From an uncultured Rhodospirillales bacterium (GTDB taxonomy: Bacteria; Pseudomonadota; Alphaproteobacteria; Acetobacterales; Acetobacteraceae), in assembly GCA_903843125.1 (NCBI GenBank), contig CAIMOR010000337.1, positions 1 to 47,891 on the forward strand: a stretch of DNA of 47,891 bases, in the 5' to 3' direction. This document shows, in pieces, positions 36,615 to 44,099 of the stretch (positions within the stretch are counted from its first letter, which is position 1; each line of letters begins with the position of its first letter). The position numbers and the translations under genes were made by a program. A model generated the notes under the pieces. The model did no database searches and was not told where the DNA came from. It saw only the letters and a list, made by a program, of their open reading frames with translations.

Positions 36615-38132
36615 ATGACAATCGTCAGCGACCTTGGCTTGATGCGCCGCCGCCACGTTGCCGTCATTGGCGCCGGCATGGGCGGGCTGGCCGCGGCGCT
36701 GGCCCTGGCGGCGCGCGGCTGCCGGGTGACGGTGCTGGAGCTTGCCGCCATGCCCGGCGGCAAGCTGCGCCAGGCCATGGCGGGCGGTGCGGCGGTGGAC
36801 GCGGGACCCACCGTCTTCACGTTGCCCTGGGTGCTGGAGGAGCTGTTCGCCGAGGCCGGTACCAGCCTGGCCGATCATGTCACGCTGGTGCCGGCCGAGG
36901 TCTTGGCCCGGCACGCCTGGGGTCCGCGCGAGCAACTGGACCTGTTCGCCGACATCGAGCGGTCCGCCGCGGCCATCGGCGCCTTCGCCGGCGCGGCCGA
37001 GGCGCGCGGCTACCGTGACTTCTGCGCCCGCGCCGGGCGGGTGTGGCACAGCCTTGAGCGCGACTTCATCCGCGCCCAGCGCCCAACCACGCTGGGGCTG
37101 GCGGCACGGGCGGGACCGGGCCGGATCGTGGGGTTGCTCGGCGGTGCGCCCTTCGCCTCGCTGTGGCAGGCGCTGGGCAGCCATTTCGCCGACCCGCGGC
37201 TGCGCCAGCTCTTCGGCCGCTACGCCACCTATTGCGGCAGTTCGCCGTTCGCCGCGCCGGCCACGCTGATGCTGGTGGCGCATGTCGAGCGCAGCGGCGT
37301 CTGGTACGTGGCAGGCGGCATGGTGCGGCTGGCGGCGGCGCTGCGGAGCGTGGCGGAAGGCCTTGGCGTGCGCTTCCGTTTCGGCGCCGAGGTGGCGCGG
37401 GTGGTGGTGGAACGCGGCCGTGCCGCCGGCGTGGTGCTGGCCAGCGACGAGCGGATCGGCGCCGACGCGGTACTCTGCAATGCCGATTGCGCCGCCGTGG
37501 CGGCGGGGCTGTTCGGGGCGGGGGCGGCGCGGGCGGTGCCGCTGCAACCGGCGGCGGGGCGCTCGCTTTCGGCGGTGACCTGGGCGATGCACGCGCCCAC
37601 GGCGGGGTTTCCGCTGCTGCGGCACAACGTGTTCTTCGGCACCGATTATGCCGGTGAATTCGCCAGCCTGTTTGGCGCGCGCCGGCTGCCGGCTGCGCCC
37701 ACAGTGTATGTCTGCGCGCAGGACCGAGGCGACGCGCCGTTGGACACCGCCGCGCCGGAACGCCTGCTGGTGCTGGTCAATGCGCCAGCCAGCGGCGACG
37801 GCCCCATCAGCCCCGAGGAGATCGCGGCATGCGAGACCGCCACCTTCGCCCAGCTTCGCCACTGCGGCCTGGTGCTGGAGCGCCCGCCGATGGCGACGGT
37901 GCGGACCACGCCGGCGGAGTTCCATCAGGCCTTCCCGGCGACGGGCGGGGCGCTGTACGGCCAGGCGGTGCATGGCTGGCAGGCCACCTTCCGCCGACCG
38001 GCAGCGCGGACCGGCCTGCCGGGCTTCTACCTGGCGGGGGGCAGCACGCATCCGGGGGCGGGGGTGCCGATGGCGGCGATGTCCGGCCGGCTCGCGGCTT
38101 CCTGCCTGCTGGCGGACCTGGCTTCGACCTGA
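36615..38132 (+). CDS. crtD: Hydroxyneurosporene/methoxyneurosporene dehydrogenase CrtD
   Basis: FAD-dependent carotenoid 3,4-desaturase of about 505 residues. It has an N-terminal Rossmann motif 'VAVIGAGMGGLAAALALAARG' (shortened: VAVIGAGMGG) followed by 'MPGGKLRQ', and a C-terminal FAD motif 'YLAGGSTHPGAGVPMAAMSG', both typical of CrtI/CrtD proteins. Operon position before crtC supports CrtD rather than CrtI, which is present separately. Three starts are possible, 36597, 36615 and 36642; none has a clear ribosome-binding sequence. 36597 lies inside the operator, so 36615 or 36642 is more likely. The stop overlaps the crtC frame. Confidence 0.92.
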   Translation: MTIVSDLGLMRRRHVAVIGAGMGGLAAALALAARGCRVTVLELAAMPGGKLRQAMAGGAAVDAGPTVFTLPWVLEELFAEAGTSLADHVTLVPAEVLARHAWGPREQLDLFADIERSAAAIGAFAGAAEARGYRDFCARAGRVWHSLERDFIRAQRPTTLGLAARAGPGRIVGLLGGAPFASLWQALGSHFADPRLRQLFGRYATYCGSSPFAAPATLMLVAHVERSGVWYVAGGMVRLAAALRSVAEGLGVRFRFGAEVARVVVERGRAAGVVLASDERIGADAVLCNADCAAVAAGLFGAGAARAVPLQPAAGRSLSAVTWAMHAPTAGFPLLRHNVFFGTDYAGEFASLFGARRLPAAPTVYVCAQDRGDAPLDTAAPERLLVLVNAPASGDGPISPEEIAACETATFAQLRHCGLVLERPPMATVRTTPAEFHQAFPATGGALYGQAVHGWQATFRRPAARTGLPGFYLAGGSTHPGAGVPMAAMSGRLAASCLLADLAST

Positions 38133-39040
38133 CCCCGCCGCCGCGCGGCTATCGCTGGTGGTATCTGGACGCGCTGAGCGACGACGGCGCCCACGGCCTG
38201 ACGATCATCGCCTTTCTCGGCAGCGTGTTCTCGCCCTGGTACGCCTGGGCGCGGCGCGGCGCCGCCGCCGCCGACCCGCTGGATCATTGCGCGGTGAACG
38301 TGGCGCTGTACGGCCGCGCCGGCAAGCGCTGGGCCATGACGGAACGCCCGCGGCAGGCGGTGGCGCGCGGGGCGGATTGGCTGGCGATCGGCCCCAGTTC
38401 GCTGCGCTGGGACGGTGAGGCGCTGGTGGTGCGCTTCGCCGAACGGAGCTGCCCGCTGCCCTATCGGATAACCGGCACGGTGCGGCTGCATCCTGGCGCC
38501 ATTTCGCGCAAAGTCTTCGCGCTGGATGCCGCCGGGCGCCACCATTGGCAGCCGATTGCGCCGCAGGGCCGGGTGGAGGTGGCGCTGAGCCAGCCCGCGC
38601 TGCGCTGGTCCGGTCCCGCCTATCTCGACAGCAATGCCGGCGAGGCGCCATTGGAGCAGGATTTCGTAAGCTGGGACTGGTGCCGTGCGCCGCTGCGCCA
38701 GGGGGCCGCCATTCTGTACAATGTGGAGCGGCGTGACGGCACTGCGCAGGCCCTGGCGCTGCGGGTGCGGCCGGATGGCAGCGTGGACCAGGTCTCGGCG
38801 CCACCGCCTGCTGCGCTGCCCCGCACCCGCTGGCGCCTGGCCCGGCCGACGCGCGCCGAGGCGCCGCCGCGGCTGCTGCAGACGCTGGAGGACGCGCCGT
38901 TCTACAGCCGCAGCGTCATCGCCACCCGGCTGCTGGGCGAAGACGTTACAGCGGTACACGAAAGCCTTTCATGCGACCGGTTCAGCGCCCTGCCGGTGCA
39001 GGCCATGCTGCCATTCCGTGCGCCGCGCGCGTGGCGCTAG
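38129..39040 (+). CDS. crtC: Carotenoid 1,2-hydratase CrtC (non-ATG start)
   Basis: Hydratase adding water to the 1,2 double bond of neurosporene or lycopene, about 300 residues. It is identified by 'GYRWWYLDALSDDG', 'FLGSVFSPWYAWAR', 'HCAVNVALYG', 'HYNVE'-like 'ILYNVERRDG' and 'EDAPFYSRSVI'. The conserved sequence starts right at the crtD stop, yet the frame has no ATG, GTG or TTG anywhere near. The best candidate is the CTG at 38129, which overlaps the crtD TGA as CTGA. The nearest ATG, at 37829, would overlap crtD by 300 bases. Its stop shares CTAG with an ORF on the other strand. Confidence 0.88.
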   Translation: MTPPPRGYRWWYLDALSDDGAHGLTIIAFLGSVFSPWYAWARRGAAAADPLDHCAVNVALYGRAGKRWAMTERPRQAVARGADWLAIGPSSLRWDGEALVVRFAERSCPLPYRITGTVRLHPGAISRKVFALDAAGRHHWQPIAPQGRVEVALSQPALRWSGPAYLDSNAGEAPLEQDFVSWDWCRAPLRQGAAILYNVERRDGTAQALALRVRPDGSVDQVSAPPPAALPRTRWRLARPTRAEAPPRLLQTLEDAPFYSRSVIATRLLGEDVTAVHESLSCDRFSALPVQAMLPFRAPRAWR

Positions 39041-39153
39041 CGCTGTTGCCGGTCTCGCCGCTGCGCGCGGCGCAGGGCCAGCAACTCCCACACCGCCAGG
39101 CCGAGAACCAGCAGCAGCATCAGCGCCCATTCGTACCGAGCTATGCTACCCAT
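39037..39153 (-). CDS. Candidate 38-residue single-span membrane protein
   Basis: A short frame runs opposite to crtC and tspO and fills most of the 139-base gap between them. The product starts MGSIARYEWALMLLL, has one hydrophobic helix (about residues 9-28) containing Trp and Glu, and ends in a strongly basic tail, QRRDRQQR. That is a plausible inside-positive membrane micro-protein. A weak AGGG lies before the ATG. Its TAG stop overlaps the crtC TAG as the palindrome CTAG. I recognise no family. Confidence 0.5.
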   Translation of the reverse strand: MGSIARYEWALMLLLVLGLAVWELLALRRAQRRDRQQR

Positions 39154-39179
39154 GTGATGCAGCCCTGGCGGAGATGGCG

Positions 39180-39653
39180 ATGAAGCGAGCGCAACCGGTT
39201 CTGGTGGCAGCAGGGGTGGCGCTGCTGGTGGCGCTCGTCGGCGGCAGCATGACCGATACCGGCCCCTGGTACCAAGCCCTGCACAAGCCGTCATGGCAGC
39301 CTCCGGGCTGGGCGTTCGGTCCGGCCTGGACGCTGATCTTCGCGCTGACCGTGCTTTCCGCGGTGCGCGCCTGGCGCGCGGCGCCGGGGCCGGGCGCACG
39401 CCGCGCCGTGGTGGCGCTGTACTGCCTGAACGGCCTGCTGAACGTGCTGTGGAGCGCGGTGTTCTTCGCGCTGCGCCGGCCCGACCAGGCGCTGGTGGAG
39501 GTGGTGTTCCTCTGGCTGTCGGTGCTGGTGCCATTGCTGGTGGTGCGGCGCTGGTCGGTTTCGGCGGCCTGGCTGTTGGTGCCCTACCTCGTCTGGGTGG
39601 CCTTCGCCGGCTGGCTGAACCTGGAGGTGGTGCGGCTGAACGGACCGTTCTGA
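39180..39653 (+). CDS. tspO: Tryptophan-rich sensory protein TspO/CrtK
   Basis: Five-helix membrane protein of 157 residues in the TspO/MBR (peripheral benzodiazepine receptor) family. Typical features are 'WYQALHKPSWQPPGWAFGPAWT' (shortened: KPSWQPPGWAFGPAWT) near residues 34-50, 'NGLLNVLWSAVFFALRRPD' near 85-103 and 'WVAFAGWLNLEVVRLN' at the end. In Rhodobacter TspO lowers pigment gene expression under oxygen, possibly by exporting porphyrin intermediates. It is often linked to crt genes, as here. ATG 39180 has GGAG seven bases upstream; ATG 39174 is possible. Confidence 0.93.
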   Translation: MKRAQPVLVAAGVALLVALVGGSMTDTGPWYQALHKPSWQPPGWAFGPAWTLIFALTVLSAVRAWRAAPGPGARRAVVALYCLNGLLNVLWSAVFFALRRPDQALVEVVFLWLSVLVPLLVVRRWSVSAAWLLVPYLVWVAFAGWLNLEVVRLNGPF

Positions 39654-39655
39654 GC

Positions 39656-39925
39656 ATGCAGGGCTGGTTCGCCAGCGGCGTGGTGGCCGAGGCCGCGCTG
39701 CTGCTGCTGGTGCTGGAAGGGGCGGTGCTGCTGGCGCTGCGGCGGGGGCCGGTGGCGCCGCTGCTGGCTTTCCTCGGCGCCGGGGCGGCGCTGCTGCTGG
39801 CGCTGCGGGCCGCGTTGCTGGGCCAATGGTGGGGCTGGGTGGCGTTCTGGCTGGCACTTTCGCTGCCGGCACACCTGGCCTGGTTGGCCTTGTGGCTTCA
39901 GCCGAAGGGACGGTCTGGCCGGTAG
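39656..39925 (+). CDS. Small hydrophobic protein downstream of tspO
   Basis: Protein of 89 residues with three hydrophobic segments separated by short loops and a basic end (PKGRSGR). The ATG at 39656 is three bases after the tspO stop, so it is probably co-transcribed. No motif or family is recognisable. Its last 28 bases overlap the end of the convergent membrane-protein gene on the other strand. Confidence 0.6.
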   Translation: MQGWFASGVVAEAALLLLVLEGAVLLALRRGPVAPLLAFLGAGAALLLALRAALLGQWWGWVAFWLALSLPAHLAWLALWLQPKGRSGR

Positions 39926-40242
39926 CGGGAGCGCAGCACCACCCAATGGCCCCAGGCCGCCAGCAGCGCCAGGAAACCCAGCAGGTCCAGCACCGAGAAC
40001 ACGCCGCCACCCTCGCCGGTGAGGAAGAAGGCCAACGTCACTTCCAGCCCGCCCGCGGCCAGGCCGAACAGCAGCAGCGGTGGCCCGAGCTCGGCCAAGG
40101 TGGCCAGCGAGCGGTGCAGCGTGGCCGCCGGCGCCGCCCCGGCGCGGGCGGCGTCCTGCAACGCGGCCTTGCGCCGCCACGCCGCCCAGACCAGCCAGGC
40201 GGCCAGGGCAAACAGCACCACGCCGGCGAGGTGCCGGGGCAT
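39898..40242 (-). CDS. Small membrane protein downstream of crtB
   Basis: Protein of 114 residues with three membrane helices (about 5-22, 50-72 and 80-103), a soluble basic loop after the first helix and a basic C-terminus (RSRYRPDRPFG). Its ATG overlaps the crtB stop as ATGA, so it is translated with the crtI-crtB operon. The function is unknown; location suggests a role near carotenoid assembly, but the sequence does not show one. It overlaps the convergent gene after tspO by 28 bases. Confidence 0.65.
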   Translation of the reverse strand: MPRHLAGVVLFALAAWLVWAAWRRKAALQDAARAGAAPAATLHRSLATLAELGPPLLLFGLAAGGLEVTLAFFLTGEGGGVFSVLDLLGFLALLAAWGHWVVLRSRYRPDRPFG

Positions 40243-41255
40243 CAGGGTTGCGTCCGGCCTGGTTGGGCCAGCATCTCGAGCACGCGCACCCAGCGGGTGC
40301 CCAACTGCCACCAGGGCGGCAGGGCCGGCGGCACCGGCACCGCCCGCACCAGGAAAGCGTTGGCTGCCAGCGGCGGCGCCCCGGCGGCTCCACCGAGCAA
40401 GCCGGCCCCAGCCAGGGCGCGGCCGGCCAGCACGAGCTTGCGCCGCCCCGGCACCACGGCGCGGGCGCTGACCGAATCGCCGCCGCGCGCAGCCACCACG
40501 GCGCCGATCTCGGCATAGATCAGCCGTGCCGCGAGAATGGCCGGTCGGCAGGCCACCGGCAGCAGGGCGATGCCCGGCTCGGCAGCGCGGTAGCGCAGGG
40601 CGGCGGCGTCCAGCAGGCGCTGCACCACCTGCCCCAGCGCCGGCGAGTGGACCGGCCGGGCAAGCAGCGCCGCGGGCGCCAGGCCGGCCTCGCGCAGCCA
40701 GGCCTCCGGCAGGTAGAGCCGGCCGTTGCGAGCGTCCTCGCCGACATCGCGGGCGATGTTGGTCAATTGCATCGCCACGCCAAGGTCGGCGGCGCGGGCA
40801 AGGGCGGCGGGGTCGCGCACGTCCATCAGCAACGCCATCATTACGCCGACACTGCCGGCGACGCGCGCGGCATAGGCCTCCAGCGCCGCCAGCGTCTCAT
40901 ACCGGCGGCCCTCGATATCCCACTGGAAGCCCTCCAGCAGCGCTTCCGGCAGCGCGCGGGGCATGCGGTACCGCGCGACCAGCGCGGCGAAGCAGCGGTC
41001 GGCTGGGCTGTCGGCCGGGGTGCCGGCATAGGCCAGTGCCAGGCGCTGTCGCAGCCGCAGCAGCGCCGCGGCCGGGCCGCCGCCGAGATCCACCGCATCG
41101 TCGGCCACCCGGCAGAAGGCATACAGCGCCACCACCGCGTCGCGCACCTCCCCGGGCAACAGGCGGGAGGCCGCGTGGAAGCTGCGCGAGCCCTGCCGCA
41201 GCAAGGCGCGGCAGGCCGCCAGGTCGGCGGGGTCAGGCAACGAAGGCATGCGCAT
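40242..41255 (-). CDS. crtB: Phytoene synthase CrtB
   Basis: Condenses two geranylgeranyl-PP to phytoene, 337 residues. 'YAFCRVADDAVDLGG' near 45-60 and 'NIARDVGEDARNGRLYLP' near 165-182 carry the two aspartate-rich magnesium-binding motifs of the squalene/phytoene synthase family. The C-terminus has a hydrophobic extension. The ATG at 41255 has AGGTGA six bases upstream and overlaps crtI by 23 bases; the ATG at 41249 is an alternative. Second gene of the crtI-crtB operon. Confidence 0.95.
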   Translation of the reverse strand: MRMPSLPDPADLAACRALLRQGSRSFHAASRLLPGEVRDAVVALYAFCRVADDAVDLGGGPAAALLRLRQRLALAYAGTPADSPADRCFAALVARYRMPRALPEALLEGFQWDIEGRRYETLAALEAYAARVAGSVGVMMALLMDVRDPAALARAADLGVAMQLTNIARDVGEDARNGRLYLPEAWLREAGLAPAALLARPVHSPALGQVVQRLLDAAALRYRAAEPGIALLPVACRPAILAARLIYAEIGAVVAARGGDSVSARAVVPGRRKLVLAGRALAGAGLLGGAAGAPPLAANAFLVRAVPVPPALPPWWQLGTRWVRVLEMLAQPGRTQP

Positions 41256-42768
41256 GCGGGATCACCTGGTCGAGCAGCTTGGCGGAAGACAGCACGCCGG
41301 GCAGGCCGGCGCCGGGATGCGTGCCGGCGCCCACGAGATAAAGCCCGCGCAACTCCTCGCTGACGTTGTGCGGCCGGAACCAGGCGCTTTGCGTCAGCAC
41401 CGGTTCAAGCCCGAAGCCGGCGCCATCCGGGCTGCGCAGCGTGTCGCGGAACTCCAGCGGCGTGGCGAGGCGGGAGGTGACGATATGCCTGCCCAGGCCG
41501 GGCAGCACGGTGGCCTCCAGCCGCTGCTGGATGGCCTTGCGCAGCGGTTCGGCCGCGCTTTCCCAGTCGATGCCGGCACGCAGATTCGGCACCGGGGCCA
41601 GGACGTAGAAGGCATCGCAGCCCGGCGGCGCCAGGCTGGTGTCCGTGGCGGTGGGGCGGTGCAGGTACAGGCTGGGGTCGTGTGCCAGCTGGTGGCGGCG
41701 GAAGATGTCATCCAGCAGGCCGCGGTAGCGCGGGCCGAGCAGGATGCTGTGGTGATCCACCCCCTCGTAGCGCCGGCTGGTGCCGAAATACCAGACGAAC
41801 AGGCTCATCGAGGGCCGGGCGCGGGCGAGGCGGCCATCTGTCCAGCGGCGGCGGAGCTGGCGGCCGAGCAGCGTGCCGTAGGTATGCGCCGCATCGGCGT
41901 TGGAGACGACGATGTCGGCATGCACGGCCTCGCCGCTTTCCAGCAGCACGCCGGCGGCGCGGCCACGCTGCACCAGCACCTGCGCCACCGGGGCATTCAG
42001 CCGCAGCGTGCCGCCCATGCCCCGCAGCAGCCCGGCCAGGCCCGAGGTCAGCGCGCCGGTGCCGCCCATGGCCCAGTGCACGCCCCAGCGATGCTCCAGG
42101 CTGCTGATCAGCGCATAGATCGCGCTGGCCGAGAACGGATTGCCGCCGATCAGCAGGGGATGGAAACTGAACGCCGTGCGCAGGCGGTCGTCGCGGAAGC
42201 AGGCGCGGGCGGCGGCGTGCACGCTGCGCCAGGCGCGCAGCCGCAGCAGGCCGGGCGCCACCTTCAGCATATCGGTGAAGCGGCTGAACGGCTTGAAGCC
42301 CAGCTGCTCGAAACCGAGCCGGCAGGTCTGCTCGCTCAGCGCCATGAAGCGGTCGTAGCCGGCCAAGTCGGCGGGGTTGATGCGGGCCACCTCGGCGCGG
42401 GTCTCGGCGCTGCTGGCGCCCATGCTGAACCAGCTGCCGTCGTCGAAGCGCAGCCGGTAGAACGGCGAGAGCGGCTTCAGCGTTACGTCATCCGCCAGCC
42501 GGCGGCCGGCCAGCGCCCACAATTCCTCCAGCAGGAAGGGCGCGGTGACGATGGTGGGGCCGGCATCGAAGCTGAAGCCGTCCTGCCGATGCACCCGGGC
42601 GCGGCCACCGGGCTGGTCCAGCGCCTCCAGCACCGTGACGCGCCAGCCGCGGGCCGCCAGCCGCACCGCCGCTGCCAGGCCGCCGAAGCCGCTGCCGATG
42701 ACCACGGCCACGGGCGCCCGCGCGGCGGCGGGGCGGTCCAGGTCGGCAGCGGAGGCAGCATCCAGCAT
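41233..42768 (-). CDS. crtI: Phytoene desaturase CrtI
   Basis: FAD-dependent desaturase of 511 residues converting phytoene to neurosporene or lycopene. It has an N-terminal 'VAVVIGSGFGGLAAAVRLAA' Rossmann motif near residue 20 with 'LDQPGGRARV', and a C-terminal 'GLYLVGAGTHPGAGLPGVL' bacterial phytoene dehydrogenase signature. Spirilloxanthin production would require the four-step form, which sequence alone cannot tell. The ATG at 42768 is 10 bases from a PpsR box. The open frame extending to 42879 crosses that operator and is not used. Confidence 0.95.
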   Translation of the reverse strand: MLDAASAADLDRPAAARAPVAVVIGSGFGGLAAAVRLAARGWRVTVLEALDQPGGRARVHRQDGFSFDAGPTIVTAPFLLEELWALAGRRLADDVTLKPLSPFYRLRFDDGSWFSMGASSAETRAEVARINPADLAGYDRFMALSEQTCRLGFEQLGFKPFSRFTDMLKVAPGLLRLRAWRSVHAAARACFRDDRLRTAFSFHPLLIGGNPFSASAIYALISSLEHRWGVHWAMGGTGALTSGLAGLLRGMGGTLRLNAPVAQVLVQRGRAAGVLLESGEAVHADIVVSNADAAHTYGTLLGRQLRRRWTDGRLARARPSMSLFVWYFGTSRRYEGVDHHSILLGPRYRGLLDDIFRRHQLAHDPSLYLHRPTATDTSLAPPGCDAFYVLAPVPNLRAGIDWESAAEPLRKAIQQRLEATVLPGLGRHIVTSRLATPLEFRDTLRSPDGAGFGLEPVLTQSAWFRPHNVSEELRGLYLVGAGTHPGAGLPGVLSSAKLLDQVIPHAHAFVA

Positions 42769-42777
42769 GGGCCAAAG

Positions 42778-42795
42778 TGTAAGAAGAAATTGACA
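42778..42795. promoter_or_regulatory. PpsR box upstream of crtI
   Basis: TGTAAGAAGAAATTGACA matches TGT-N12-ACA, with the GACA half of the consensus intact. It lies 10-27 bases before the crtI ATG. No second box is found 8 bp away, but a related box lies 57 bp further at the bciB start, so distant cooperative binding is possible. Confidence 0.78.
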
Positions 42796-42852
42796 CTCAC
42801 TGCAAGAAGCCTGTTGCGGGCGCGGGCGGAAAGGGGCAAGGCTGCCGGACGG

Positions 42853-42870
42853 TGACAGGATATCCTGACA
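42853..42870. promoter_or_regulatory. PpsR-like palindrome before bciB
   Basis: This stretch contains a perfect 12-bp palindrome, CAGGATATCCTG, within TGA-N12-ACA; on the minus strand it reads TGT-N12-TCA, one base off the PpsR motif. It ends two bases before the bciB ATG, where a bound protein would block transcription or early elongation. Confidence 0.55.
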
Positions 42871-42872
42871 GT

Positions 42873-44099
42873 ATGGCATGTCCGGACGGAGCCTCCGGCC
42901 TGTGGGTCCCGCCCTTGGCCGCAGCCGCGCCGCGCGGACTGTGCACGGATTGCGGCATCTCCCGCACCGCCGAGCCGAAGCGCTGCGGCCAGGCCTGCCA
43001 GTTCATCGCGCCGGATTATCCCGCCCGGGAAGCTCAGGTGCATGGCCGCAGCCGCGACCCCGGGCGGCGGGACGAGCTGCATTTCGGCCCCTTCCGCCGC
43101 ATGCTGCGCGCCAGCCTGCGGGCGCCGCTGGCCGGGGCGCAATGGACCGGCATCGCCACCCGGCTCGGTGAGCGCCTGCTGCAGCAGGGCCTGGTGGATG
43201 CGGTGCTGGCCGTGGCGCCGGACCCGACGGATAGCTGGCGCCCGATGCCGGTGCTGGTGACCGAGCCCGCCGCCATGGCGCAATGCCGCGGCATGCGCAT
43301 GGGCTACGCCCCGCTGCTGGCGCTGCTGGAACCCGCCCGGGCGCGCGGCTTCCGGCGCCTGGCCATCATTGGCATTCCCTGCCAGGTCTACGCGCTGCGC
43401 GCGCTGGAGCGGGAACTGGGGTTCGAGCGCCTCTACGTCATCGGCACGCCCTGTTCCGACAACACCACCACCGAGCGCTTCCACGAATTCCTGGCCCTGC
43501 TGGCCGAGGACCCCAGCACCATCACCTACCTGGAATTCCGCGCCGACTACCATGTGGAACTGCGCTTCAGGGATGGCCGGGTGCGCGAGATCCCGTTCCT
43601 GCAACTGCCGATCTCGAAGCTGCCGGCCGACTTCTTCCCGCTGACCTGCCGCACCTGCGTGGACTACACCAACGTGCTGGCCGACCTGACCGTGGGCTAC
43701 ATGGGCGGCCAGGGCGAGCAATGGCTGCTGGTGCGCAACCAGCGCGGCGAGGAACTGGTGGCCCTGCTGGGCGAGGAGTTGCGCGCCACCGCCCCCGGCA
43801 GCGCGGGCAAGCGCCACAACGCGGTGGCCGGCTTCCTGAAGAACGTGGAACGCGCCGCCGGCGGGCTGCCCCTGCGCGCCATGCCCAACTGGCTGCGCCC
43901 GCTGATGGGCTGGCTGATGCCGAGGGTTGGCCCGCGCGGCCTGGAGTTTGCCCGTACCCGGGTGGAGATGAAGGCGGTGGAGACCGTGCTGCACTTGCGC
44001 GCTCGGCATCCGCGCCGGCTGCGTCACATGGTGCCGGCGCATGTCTGGGCGCTGGTGCGGCCCTACGGCCTTGTCCCCCGCGAGGGAGAGCGCCGATGA
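42873..44099 (+). CDS. bciB: Ferredoxin-type 8-vinyl (proto)chlorophyllide reductase BciB
   Basis: Divinyl-(proto)chlorophyllide 8-vinyl reductase of the F420-hydrogenase beta-subunit family, 408 residues, with FAD and two 4Fe-4S clusters. The N-terminal cysteines Cys24, Cys27, Cys38 and Cys42 lie in 'GLCTDCG...KRCGQACQF'. 'IIGIPCQVYALR' and 'GTPCSDN' follow, and 'LTCRTCVDYTNVLADLTVGYMGG' carries the second set (shown: LTCRTCVDYTN). It uses reduced ferredoxin and is unrelated to the NADPH-dependent BciA. ATG 42873 gives the family N-terminus; a GTG at 42852 would start inside the palindrome. It overlaps the hydrolase downstream (ATGA). Confidence 0.9.
   Translation: MACPDGASGLWVPPLAAAAPRGLCTDCGISRTAEPKRCGQACQFIAPDYPAREAQVHGRSRDPGRRDELHFGPFRRMLRASLRAPLAGAQWTGIATRLGERLLQQGLVDAVLAVAPDPTDSWRPMPVLVTEPAAMAQCRGMRMGYAPLLALLEPARARGFRRLAIIGIPCQVYALRALERELGFERLYVIGTPCSDNTTTERFHEFLALLAEDPSTITYLEFRADYHVELRFRDGRVREIPFLQLPISKLPADFFPLTCRTCVDYTNVLADLTVGYMGGQGEQWLLVRNQRGEELVALLGEELRATAPGSAGKRHNAVAGFLKNVERAAGGLPLRAMPNWLRPLMGWLMPRVGPRGLEFARTRVEMKAVETVLHLRARHPRRLRHMVPAHVWALVRPYGLVPREGERR

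Noticed and set aside
37829-38128. ATG at 37829 as the crtC start
   Set aside because: It would overlap crtD by 300 bases, and the added residues are glycine-rich shadow sequence with no CrtC similarity.
42852-42872. GTG start for bciB at 42852
   Set aside because: It lies in the palindromic PpsR-like site and adds residues without family match; the ATG at 42873 gives the normal N-terminus.
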